From the NCBI RefSeq assembly GCF_032118995.1, contig NC_092665.1:16388012-16452011 (forward strand): DNA of 64,000 nt, read 5' to 3'. Positions 33,501 to 44,700 of this stretch are shown here, one piece after another (positions within the stretch are counted from its first letter, which is position 1; every line of letters begins with the position of its first letter). Below the pieces are notes generated by a model. The model was not told where the DNA came from, made no database searches, and saw only the letters and a program-made list of their open reading frames with translations. This DNA comes from Asterias amurensis (Eukaryota; Echinodermata; Asteroidea; Forcipulatida; Asteriidae). Both the position numbers and the translations under genes were made by a program.

Positions 33501-36500
33501 AGTTCTGAAAACAAACCCAACACCAGAACCATCGTTCCAAAAAGTTCCTTGATGTTGACTGTTTTGCTTCTTGCCCATCCCACCTTCTCCAGGCCGTCCT
33601 TCACGTACTTCTCATGGCACACATCACTTCTTGGGATCGTCTGTTGTCTGGTCATGATGTTCCTCATCAATCCACTCTGGGCATCCATCAGCATCGTTGT
33701 CTTCATCCTCCTCTTCATCATCATCTCGTTCCGCATCAGTGAATCGGACTGGGGTTACATCACACAGGCGCTCATCTTTCATCAAGTGAGTGGAATTTTT
33801 TATTAATTTCAGTTTCACCCTTACACCGATGAGTGTTAGCGTTGTATTGACCACTTGTACGCACATCACACGCTCACCATTGTGAATAACCCACGGTGAC
33901 ATTGACCAGGTTATTCTGATGATGACGTGACGTGAATTGGGTCAATACTCAGTACTTTCATCAGTCGCTTTGTGAACAAAATCACAGGCATATTACTTGG
34001 GTGAGATTCGAACCCACGACCTTTGCAGTTCTTCATGTTCTAGTGTTCATGTTCAACTGCAGTGTCTTACCAATTAGACCACTGAGATTGCCTGGTAGCT
34101 AGAGGCAGTTATCTGTGTCTGGAAATCAAATCGGTTTGTTAATCTGGAGGTCATTGGTTCTAGTCCTGTTGCTGTCAATTTTTCTTTGTTCAAACCCAAA
34201 CTATCTGAAATCAATCAAGTCATAAACAAATAAACAAAGGACCATGGTAAACAACTCAAATTTGTTGGGTTAAAATATTTCCTTTTTCTTCTCGGCAGGT
34301 TCGTAAATATTTACTACGTCTTGATGTCAGAAAAGATCACGTCAAGTTCTGGCGCCCTCAGATGCTCCTGCTAGTTGCGAATCCTCGTTCGTGCTGTGAA
34401 CTCATCAGATTCGTCAACGACATGAAGAAGAGTGGATTGTATATTCTGGGTCACGTCAAACGAGGTCAGAAAAAGAACTAATTCATGAAATATTTTGGCA
34501 TTTTGTGAAGCCTAATTAACTTTAAAAATATAAATTGTTTGAAGTTCAATGTTTTTTTATATTTATGAGTGCGTTTGTCATGTTTCATGCTTTCATTCAA
34601 TATATCTGGATATTTAAATATTGTTTGTTTTTACCCAATACTGTACTTTTCTGAGTTCTGTGAAAAAATCCTAAGGCATATCACTCGGTTGGGATTCAAA
34701 CCCATGACCATTGTTTTGCTAGAGCAGATAGCTTACCACGAAACCACCAAGCTAGCACACTATTAGAGGCAGTTTAAATCCTATGTGTATTGCAATGCTC
34801 TAGCAGGTGTTATACAATTTTGTTTTAAGTTACTGGCCCTATAAGCTGTTTAAAAATTGTTTAAAAATTGTTGTGATTTTTTTGTTGATACCATTTTGAA
34901 CATGTTTGTAAGCTACTTGGAAAGTGTTCAGAAACTATATTTTGGAAACTATTTTGAAACTATTTTGAAACTTTTCAAAGACAATTCAAAAGCTGTGTTG
35001 AAACCAATTTGAAATTCGTCAAAAACGGTTTATAAACTTTTCCAAAACTATTTTGAAACTGTTCAGAAACTAGGTTGAACACTAAATAATCACTTGCCAT
35101 GTACTTAAGCTAGTTTTAAAGTACAGTACACAAATTGGAAACATTAAATAGGTGGGGCATGTGGTGCTATTCCTGGCTGGCCCAGATTTTTCTTTTTTCT
35201 ATATTTGCTTGTTGTAAAGATTTTGCGCTGTTGTCGTATGTCCGTAGTCTTTATTTAAATTTTGCTGTTTTTCTATTTTAAATAATGCTCTTAACCATTT
35301 AGTTTTTATAAATATATTTTTTATATTTTAAAGTACAATTTTAAAATTTTGATGTGTTTGTAGTTGCTTGGCATCTCTGAAAAACAGTGTTTTACTGAGA
35401 GGTTTCCCCAGGGTAACGAAGAAATAAATAAATAAACTATTTAGAAGCTATTCAACATTTATTTAGAACCTCTACTTGTGAACTATTTAGAACCTCTACT
35501 TGTGAACTATTAACAATAACTTATCCTTACAACTTTTCTTGAAGGTGTTTTGGATGATGGTTACTCCGATCCTGTCCAGAAGGAATACCCAGCATGGATC
35601 GTCCTAGTAGAGAAACTTAAAGTCAAAGCATTTACTGAACTGACTCTCGCTCCAACGATTCGGGAAGGAGCTCAACATCTCATGAGGATTTCAGGACTTG
35701 GAGGTAAGGAGAAAGCTGAATTTCTGTTAAGTAATAATTTTATGGAAAACTATTTTGAAAATAAAGGGAAATCTGATATTTTGTGGCTGTCAAAAAGACA
35801 GAACAGTTTAACGCTTCCTCTAGTTAATAAATTTGTTTTATTTTTCTTGTAGGTATGAAACCAAATACAATAATTCTAGGTTTCTACGACAGCTGCCCAT
35901 CCAAAGATTCATTCAATAAATGCAAAGTGACGAATAACCATGGCAACATATACGGAACGGAGGATTCAGGCATTGAGGAAGAGAGAGGAGATCCGTTGAA
36001 TGCCTTTGAGCCCGTCAGACAGTTCAATAGTCCAAACAGACTGTCCGTCGAGGAATATGTTATGATCATCAGCGACAGCATCCGATTGAGGAAGAACGTC
36101 TGCCTCATGCGTTACTTCAGTAAGTTTGACCGGGATGCCATCGCTGCTAGCAAGACCCTGGCGTTCATCAACATCTGGCCCATCAACTTCTTCAAGCCGG
36201 AGACCAGCGGGTACCTGGATACGGCGTGTATCTTCCTATTACAGCTTGCCTGCGTCCTCCATATGGTCCGTGTCTGGAAGAAGCACACCTTACTACGAGT
36301 GTTCCTGTGCAATGGTGCCGATGATGACAGCTCCATCAGCAAGCACAGACAAGAGAAAATGGAGAAGTTTCTAAACGAGTTGCGCATCAAGGCCACAATC
36401 ATCATGGTCAGCAACAGCAACATCCAGCCGTTTGCCGTTATGAAGGATGACATGGGTGCTAGCAGCGACCACGGCCACGCCCAGTTGGTTTACTCCCAGG

Positions 36501-36706
36501 TCTCAGATACTTACATCCAAGAAGTCAACACGATGATCAAGAATTACTCAAAGAACACCGCTGTCAACTTCTGTTACTTACCGCTACCTCCAACAGATTC
36601 CACTCAGCAAGCTGATTACATGCGACATCTAGATGCACTGACCTTTGACCTGCCCCCAACTGTTCTTGTTCACGGTATACAAGAAGTAGCGTGTACAGCA
36701 CTCTAG
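27529..36706 (+). CDS. SLC12A9: Solute carrier family 12 member 9 (cation-chloride cotransporter-interacting protein type)
   Basis: Thirteen coding exons: 27529-27730, 28369-28503, 29779-29913, 30220-30519, 30872-30988, 31583-31694, 32181-32338, 32815-32900, 33093-33217, 33593-33785, 34299-34464, 35545-35703 and 35853-36706. All are in phase (2742 nt, 913 residues; the human protein has 914). The start at 27529 reads [17 protein letters not shown]; a Met at 27544 is the alternative and fits the family's NSSPLL-like start. The membrane core begins [20 protein letters not shown] and includes [28 protein letters not shown] and [17 protein letters not shown], the amino-acid permease signature of SLC12. 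The loop at residues 237-250 has three N-glycosylation sequons (NVT, NAS, NLT). After the last membrane segment, [20 protein letters not shown] starts the SLC12-type cytoplasmic C-terminal domain, which ends [19 protein letters not shown]12A9 is an orphan member of the family, reported to act on other cotransporters or in endolysosomal ion transport. The exon 5 donor (GTCAGT) is weaker than the others. Confidence 0.96.
28033..28275. mobile_element. GGGCCCAATTTCAT-family palindromic element in SLC12A9 intron 1
   Basis: Left end GGGCCCAACTTCATGGCTCT, right end GTAAGCAGAACCATGAAATT. The interior carries GTAAGC/GCTTAC words and resembles one 163-bp unit of the copy at 3819, so they belong to the same subfamily. 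Confidence 0.75.
31098..31244. mobile_element. GGGCCCAATTTCAT-family palindromic element in SLC12A9 intron 5
   Basis: Left end GGGGCCAATTTCATAAAGCC, right end CCTTATGAAATTAGGCCC, about 147 bp apart. Shares the TTGCTAAGCA interior with other copies. Confidence 0.7.
32351..32430. mobile_element. Fragment of the GGCAGTGGACAC palindromic family
   Basis: CCTGGACACTATTAGTAATT followed by TCTTCTCACTTGGTG matches the left end of the copies at 37530, 38097 and 60017. The right part is missing. It begins about 10 bp after the SLC12A9 exon 7 donor. Confidence 0.55.
33985..34225. mobile_element. tRNA-derived repeat fragments
   Basis: GGGTGAGATTCGAACCCACG at about 33998 is an inverted B-box. GGTTCTAGTCC followed by TTTCTTTGTTCAAACCCAAA at about 34155 matches the tail of the repeat at 48330. 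These are SINE-like remnants in SLC12A9 intron 10. Confidence 0.5.
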
Positions 36707-36755
36707 AAGACGTCGTGTCAAAGTTCATACAGATTCCTTTTTATAGTTCATGCCG

Positions 36756-36761
36756 ATTAAA
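36756..36761 (+). terminator. Candidate poly(A) signal of SLC12A9
   Basis: ATTAAA, 50 nt after the stop codon. This common variant is the nearest signal; the real 3' end could be later in the A/T-rich sequence. Confidence 0.3.
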
Positions 36762-37529
36762 TACATGCATCTAATGCTTTTATATTTGTAATTATTTTGT
36801 ACTGTGCCTTTACATTTATTTATGATAATGGTATTAATTAATGCATTTTTTTCAAGGACATCTCTTTTTTTTGCTAGTTTAGCTACTCAGAAAAGGCTTT
36901 CACCATTATTTGAAAAATAGAAAATCCAAAATATTTTGAGGGGAAAAGGGTGAACTTGTTTTGGTGAAAACTTGAATTGAAATTACTCAATTAGTGACAG
37001 AACAAAAAAGATCTTGTGGTAAATTGGATTGAGGACCAACCGTTTAATGATTATTTAAAGCCAATGCCTTGAACTACGTCGTTCTTATCAGCCATTTTTT
37101 CCCTTTTGTAAAGTATGCATCTATGACGCGTGGGATTTTAAACAAGTAAAAACAAAAATATAGAAACAAAATACAAAACATGAACTCTTTAAATTTTGTT
37201 AATAAAGAAAAAAATTGCTGCATATTATGAGATTTACCAACTGTTAAAAGAACTATTATAAATGTAATAGCATTTTTTTCTGCATATTATATTATTTTTG
37301 TAAATTTTGTTAAATCATATGAAAAAAAAATTGAATTTAGAAAGGAGCATAAACTGTGGAGCAAATTTTAAACCTATTTTATGAATAACGTTTTTTGTTT
37401 GTATCAGTGATGTTGGTATACATTTGAGATAAAAGAGCGAGTCACATTTTAAAGCAGTGTACAAACAATGCTCTATAGACATTTGTTGCGAGCCAAAATG
37501 CATCATACTGTATGTGGTCGGTACCCTGT

Positions 37530-37918
37530 TTAAAGGCAGTGGACTCTGTTGGTAATTGGCAAAGACGAGCCTTCACAATTGGTGTATCTCAACATATGCA
37601 TAAAATAACAAACCTGTGAAAAATTTGAGCTCAATCGGTCATCGAAGGTGCGAGATAATAAAGAAAGAATAAAAACACCCCTGTCACACGAAGTTGTGTG
37701 CGTTTAGATGGTTGATTTCGAGACCTCAAGTTCTAAATCTGAGGTCCCGAAATCAAATTCGTGGAAAACTACTTCTTTCTCGAAAACTATGGTACTTCAG
37801 AGGGAGCCGTTTCTCACAGTGTTTTATACCATCAACCTCTCCCCTTTACTCGTTACCAAGAAAGGTTTTTTGCTAACAAATATTTTGAGTAATTACCAAT
37901 AGTGTCCACTGTCTTTAA
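37530..37918. mobile_element. GGCAGTGGACAC palindromic family, full copy
   Basis: Left end TAAAGGCAGTGGACTCTGTT, right end AATAGTGTCCACTGTCTTTA. The interior includes a smaller palindrome, GATTTCGAGACCTCAAGTTC with its complement. It shares most of its length with the copy at 60017. A non-autonomous element of about 390 bp. Confidence 0.8.
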
Positions 37919-38096
37919 AAGCTGCAAATTCTCCCTGATTCTGCTATTTCCATGTTCTGATTATCAAATCTGAAAATCTATCTGATTATGGAAATATTTT
38001 CACTGTTTATGTTGAATGAAATTTTAATAATATCTCCCTGATATGAAAACAATCTTCCTGATTGCAAGATAAAGATGTCGGTAACTGTTGCTATCT

Positions 38097-38467
38097 TTCT
38101 AAAGGCACTGGACACCTTTGGTTCTTTGTCAAAAAGACCAGTATTCTCACTTGGTGTATCCCAACATAGGCCCCTATGCATAAAATAACAAACCTGTGCA
38201 AATTTGGGCTCTATATTGGTCATCGAAATTGAAAGAAAATAATGAAAGAACAACACCTTGTTTCAGTAGGTGTGCTCTCACATGTATGATAAAGGCTACA
38301 GGCCTGAAGTCTTTCTCAGATTCAAATACTTTAGTGCGAAACTATCTCTCTCAAAAACTTTACGTTATTTACTTCATAGCGAGTCATTTCTCACAATGTT
38401 TTACACTTACAACAACTCTCCATTGCTCATTTATTGTGAGTAACTACCAAACGTGTACAGTGCCTTT
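38097..38467. mobile_element. GGCAGTGGACAC palindromic family, diverged copy
   Basis: Left end TAAAGGCACTGGACACCTTT, right end ACGTGTACAGTGCCTTT. It has the same order of internal words (CATAAAATAACAAACCTGTG, TCGGTCATCGAA-like) as the other copies but lower identity, and lies 180 bp from the copy at 37530. Confidence 0.7.
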
Positions 38468-38954
38468 CCGGGGTCCCAATTCTAAAAAGCAAAAGGATGG
38501 TTAGGAGGTGTGGTTTTCGGAGCAATCAATGGTGTTTCCGCGACGTTTCGACCAGTGCTCTCTAGTATTCAGTATGTTATCTGATTTGTGCATTTTGCTG
38601 TCACTTTAACATCTGAAATCTTAATGGCGTAATTGAAATAAAATGAATTTAATTTTCTTAGTTTAAAAGGCAAAATAATGGTGTTGTATTCATTGATTGT
38701 GGTCAGGGTCTATATTAAATTGCAATTATGATGCTTCTGCAGAACTTCCCGTCTACAACATGTGAGACAATTGTCAAAAATGGGTGGGGCACAGCACACA
38801 GTCACAAAATGTAACCATGTATCTTTGGCTGTAACCGGTTTCTGTTAAGCAATACTTTTCACTGCCTATCATTGATTGCTATTGTAGGCATTTTATAATC
38901 AGAATGGCAATATGGCGGCCATTGATACATTACGAACACCACCCATTTGCCAAT

Positions 38955-39055
38955 GTTAGCCTTTAGTCAAGGCGAACGCGGCACACCGGATGGCACGCAC
39001 ACCTTCGCCGCTCGCGCTAGTCTTTTTTCGTGCTTGCGCCTTGACTAAAGGCTAT
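38955..39055. mobile_element. Short palindromic element, TAGCCTTTAGTCAAGGCG ends
   Basis: The left end TTAGCCTTTAGTCAAGGCGA and right end CGCCTTGACTAAAGGCTA are inverted repeats of about 18 bp, 100 bp apart, with a CG-rich interior. Confidence 0.65.
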
Positions 39056-39059
39056 AGCA

Positions 39060-41700
39060 ATGTACGGTCAGCAGAGAGATCGGGTCCTCAAAACACAAAC
39101 AGAAGTCCGTTCTTTATATAACAGAGGAAGCCCAAGTACTCGACTCCGGCCTTTGGATATCAGTCGGTCATCCTGCAAATTGTTATTGCTTTGAACAAAA
39201 AAAAAAACCTTTGTCGTGGAATCCTCTCTCTATTGTATGCCTACCAAGGAAAAACGATCCCCGGACCTCAAAAGCCCCAAGCACAAACCGACTCCTAAAT
39301 TACCCCACGACACATGACGGCAGACCAGTCAAGGGCGAAACCGGTAAACTGTGACTTTATGTGAAGTCACGCGTCGGTCACTTAGGTGCCACGATCGAAC
39401 ATCTAAGCCATGAATTGTGGTATCCATTTCAACAGGTTACGATTGAATTTCATCGGATTGTGTTTGGTTGGTTCTGCGAGACTGGAGGCTTTAGTCTTTA
39501 TACCTCTTTCATATTTCCCCAGGCGTCTTCAACATCTCAGGTAAAATCTTCCAGCACAGCTGTGCGCGCACGTGCGGTTAAAACCTGTATTTGAACATTG
39601 CGCGTGCTCTAAATGCACACGTATTGCGATATTGAATAGTACTATACCGTGGCAGTTTTAATGGCGAGGATTTTAAAGTGTGTTTTAAATTCTAGAGACA
39701 CTTTAGGTTTTGTCTTCGTCGATTGCAGCTTATTAGCTGGGCCTTGGCATTAACCATGCCTTGAAATCTTGAATCGTTTTTTAAAACGGTTCAAGAAAGG
39801 GTTAGTACTTAAAAGTACTTATCACTCTGTACTGAGACGAATCTTTTAAAACTTACTTTTTGACATAAATCAATTATTAAATTTGAAAGAATCGGCGGCC
39901 AATCCTAATCGTTTTGTAGTTCTAATTACGTATTTAATATTATTATTTAAACTCGTGATCAAAGCAGATTCTAATTGGCCGACGAGGTGTCGTAGTCAGA
40001 TCCTTTATTACCAAGGGGGTATTGGTACAATCTTCTTTGTAATTTTGTTTGGTTTGTCTTGGGATATTTTTTTTTAGATAATAATAAAAACCTCAGACAC
40101 AATTAATTTATTTGAATATGCCTGTCTTTAATATAAACCTAATTGCTTTAATAATGGTACTAAACAATGATGTTGACCAGAAAAATTGTCAAATAAAAGA
40201 ACATCGACGACTTTGTAGGGATAATGTGTATGCCCAAATCTTATATAATTCATAATTATAAGTTATTTATATCATCTCACCAGACTTGTGGTTTAACAAT
40301 CTTAAGAACTCGAGCAAAAACCAACAAAATGAAGTTGACAGTGAGTGAACACATGGTTTCACACAACTGCTGTTTTATGTTTTATGTTTTCAATCACGTA
40401 GAAGCCTCTTGCGTATTGGCTTGAACCGAAATCCACCCTTTACGATTTATTATTAGTTATTATCCGGCCTTTTTATTTTAGAATTATTTACACTGGATAT
40501 CTCTAACTTTAATTACTCAGTTTTAGACGACGTCACCTAATTGGTCGTATTGGGGATGCTACTATGATGGGCCGTCTCGAAATGATAGTTTTTCCTCTGG
40601 CCTCGCCCACAAATATAAACCTGCGATCCAAGCAAATTCAAAATGGCCGACGAGATGTAATTGTCATTAAAGACTCATACCCTTTATTAGCAAGAAGCCT
40701 GTGGTGACGTCACGGAGATCAAACGTAACATATCGCTATATACTTTGTGAACAGTTTGCCTGTTATACAATGCCAGTATAACTTTACAACTAAACATGCA
40801 CCTCACCATGCCAGTGGGCTGTGCTTAACTAATTATTTATTCATTTATGCAAACAAGTGGGAAGCCGAATGCGGATGAATAATATTTACAGCAATAATTA
40901 ATCTTTGGATGAGTAGGCCTACACTGGTAAGGTGCTAAAGAAACAAAACTAACAATGCTAGAGGACGAAGTCTGGAGTTAGCACCGAAAACTACAATTGG
41001 CTAAAGGATGCATTTTACAATCTAAACTTGGCTAAAAGTTGAGTTTTTCTCTAAATCAAATAATGCTCGTTTTGACATTTGTGTTGTTTTAATGTCAACT
41101 GCAAGGCGAATGCACATTTTATTATAAACACCTAGCAGTTACCAATCGTTTTTCTTTTAAGGACAGTTTTGATCTTCGATTTTTTGAACTCATTTGGAAG
41201 GTCGTTATCTAGATCAAAGTACTAGAAAGGCGATGACATTTTATGGAAGAGGGAAAGGGGTTGGGAATAGACACAATTACCAGGGTTCACATTCTGAATT
41301 TAACACCTTCTAAAAAATTGTCCTTTGCAAGGACCTTTACTGCAGTGCAATTGTTTTTAGGAATTATTGGGGGGGGGGGGGCAGGAAAATCTTGCAACCA
41401 CTGTACATAGTGCAACTCGCTGAATCTACTTAAAATAAGTGTTAGTGTGCGAGTAACTTTGATGACGTCGTTTAAGACGTAATTACTTCGAGCGTTTCTG
41501 AAACTACGGTTTGAAAAAGAAGAAGAAAACTCTCACCAGGCTAAACCTTTCTCAAACCAGCAAGATTATTGTTACTTCGGTCGCCATTTGCTTGCCCAAG
41601 TACGGCAAGAAAATAACCCCAAATGTTGTCCGCTATCCGTGTATATGAATTTAAACACCTCTGGCTACGGCTGTTCACTGTAGTAAGCCGTGGCCATAGC
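39060..41700. other. Intergenic interval without a recognised gene
   Basis: I see no supported exon. A possible donor (CTCAGGTAAAATC near 39538) follows a GC-richer stretch, and TTTATATAAC lies at about 39113, so an unrecognised 5' exon cannot be excluded. A G-run is at 41370-41382. Confidence 0.35.
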
Positions 41701-41775
41701 CAAAGGCGTAGTATCCTTACACGACTATGTTTAGTTGAATCGTGATGTTGTCGAGAGTCACTTGATTTGTGGTTC

Positions 41776-44700
41776 TCAAATGCTTCTTTTCTGAGATCCT
41801 TGTCCTTTGTCAAATACGGGTGTCCTCCAGAACAGAAAGTGTGCTGGATTTGAAAAAGGAGACAGAGAAAGAACAAATTAGGTAAAAAGGCCTTCTTTCA
41901 CTTTTGTACAAACTGAAAAAAAAAATAGAGCAATTGAACGATCGTGTAGGAAACTTTTAAAGTATATTAAATTTGCATTGGGGATAAAAGATGTTTTACC
42001 CCTATATCGACTAGTATCAAGCCCTGTATTCGGTGTTTTTCCCGAGTCCTTTGTCTGGTTAGACGGTTCTCTGGGTATAATAAAGAGGGTTCGATTTCCA
42101 CCCGAGTTATGCCTGAGGATATTTTTCACGTGACTCTGGGGAAAGTTCTTAGATACAGTGCTTTACACAGATTTGGTAAAACAGAATTATAGGGTTAACT
42201 TGATTACTTTTACGGGTAATAATGTTATCTTTCGGAGGAGAGGTGTTTCTGAAAGAACTATTGGTGGTGAGATTCTCGACGTTTCAATCAGTATACGCTG
42301 TTGGTCTTAGTGTGAATGCTAGCTAATGTATCATTTTTTTAAACAATATTTTATTTGTTTTTGTTTATGAACAATGTTTTTTACAAACTTAAAAGCTATT
42401 TATTTTACTCTTCTAGACTTCTCCTAAGCATATGAATGAGCAGACAACTATTAATTATGTGTATGCACAAGTTTGATTGTAAAGTTCTTTACTTTTTTTT
42501 TACTCTCGATTATTTAGTTTGTCCTTGAGAAAATTGACTCCCGTGAAAACAAAATATTTCTGAATTTTACGGTAAAAATATTTGAAACATGGCTGGAGTT
42601 CATGTCTGGTTCCATTGGCAATTACAACTGAGAACATTTCTATTCCCCCTGGACAGGATGCCAGTCCATCGCAGTTTACTCCCCAGCTCTCACCAATATT
42701 CATTATTTTGTACTCCTTGGTGGAGAGAAGCAATTATGATAAAATGCCATGCTCAATGACACAAGTGTCGCGACTAACCAGGCCCAGGATTCGAAGTCTA
42801 GACCGCTCAGCCACGACATTAAAAAAACAGTTATAAGTGGTATGATCATTACCAGATGGTCCTTTAATAAAAATCATCTAAGCTAAACTGTATCTTTAAA
42901 ACACTTTCTTCACCGTAAATGCAGACGAGACGAAAGTACAGTCTATGTTGAAATAGACACGACTCGACGCAAACCCAATACCCGCTCTTTTAATCACCTA
43001 TCGATTTATCCATAGCCGCAAAGACGGCTTGTCTGGGAGACTACACACCAACCCACCCACGTCAACACGAAACCGATCCCCTACTTCAGACTTTTGAAAG
43101 TTCCAAATGATCCGATTACATCCCCCAAAAATATTTATTTCACCGTGTTTAATATTCTTAATAATTGTTGAATAATTGAATACTTGAGTCACTGGAAAAA
43201 GAACTTCAAAAGAGGTAAATTCTCACTCAACTTATATTTAAAAAGACTTCAGCTAAAGCCTTTTATTATACATCCGAAAGCACACCAAGTAGTGCAATAA
43301 GGGTGTTTTTACTTCATTATTTTTTTGCAAATTCGATGACAAATTGAACCAAATGTTCACGGACTTAGTATTTTATGCATGTTGGAATACATCAAGTGAG
43401 AATACTGGTCTTTGACAATATTGCCAAAGGTGTCCAGTGCCTTTACAGCGCGCTTGAGGATATCTTTTATGTGGAATCTTAAGGAATAGTAACTTCACTT
43501 CTAGTTGAATCCCAGTTGCACTTCCCTAGACACGTCAAGGTGGATTTAAGGAAACTTTTTTTAAAACATTTTATTTGAGCAAACGTGTCAAGCGACTCCC
43601 ATGTCAAGCCAAAGTAATAAATGTCGAGTATCATAAAAAAGTGTGCCAACCCCCAAGTTATCATTACAGCATTTGGATCAGGATAAACCTCAGAAGCCCC
43701 TGGAGTTATCGGAAGTAACAAAGAAATTGGGGTCGGACAAATAAAGAATGTCCAACAACCCTAAGGATCTGTAAATGTTGTTCTTTCTTCGATGGTGAAT
43801 GAAACGAGCGCGGTTGAGCAGACGTTAAAATAAGGCGCGAAATATCCGTGGGGTATTTTGTAGTAAAAACATATCACGGGGTGAATTCCTTAGATCTAAA
43901 ATTTCCTTTTCGCGAAAGAAGGCGGTTTTGTATGTTACATTCGTAATTAAATTTCTGGGTATAGTGAGATTTTCTTTTCTTATTCAAAGAGTTGTTGACG
44001 AAAGAAGCTGGTATATGGGGCCAACCAATCAACTTTGTGTTAGAAATAATTATTATGTTAGTATGGCACCTATTAATTTGTATTTATTGTGATGGAGTTT
44101 TTTTATAATGTTCATAATATTAGAAAATGAACTAATGTTTGCGTTCATGTCTTATAAAGACTGGTTGTTTTCAAGAAATATTATATTCATATTGTTTTAC
44201 ATAACTCCTTTTACGGGCTAAGACTTTGACGAACATCCAGTTATCAATCTCCAACAACATTCGACAGAGAGAAGTGATTTGAACATTCTGTAAGTTTACG
44301 TAAAGTGAAATATTTCCGGTAGTATTTTTTTACCGCGATTCACATGACAGCATGCGTGATGGGTGACAACCATTTCTTTTTGTTTCCCTTTTTTATCGGT
44401 ACTTTCCTTCCCAGCAATGTAACAAGTTTTTTCTTTATCAAAACTATATATAGGCCTTTACTTTTTATAGTAAACAAACAATTTTAGTGCAGAACGAGAA
44501 CAATATACATTGTTGGTTTTATGAAAGAGTTAATAGAGGTTAATTATTTTTGCATTGTACAATTTACGCGTACCGTTACACAACAAAACGGTATTCTCTC
44601 CATACGTTATAATCCCGTTCTCCATAATTACGGAAATAATTACGGTTGTGCGTTATCTGGTTCGTAAGTAATAAAGTAAACGTTTGAATGTGGTTGTAAG

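Noticed and set aside
33624-33902. Minus-strand acidic frame ([11 protein letters not shown])
   Set aside because: Shadow of SLC12A9 exon 10, where the sense strand codes a Ile/Phe/Leu-rich membrane segment.
43479-43721. Minus-strand 80-codon hydrophobic frame, considered as an extra exon of the precursor gene
   Set aside because: Its acceptor is plausible but no donor in phase with the flanking exons is found, and it resembles no secreted-peptide region.
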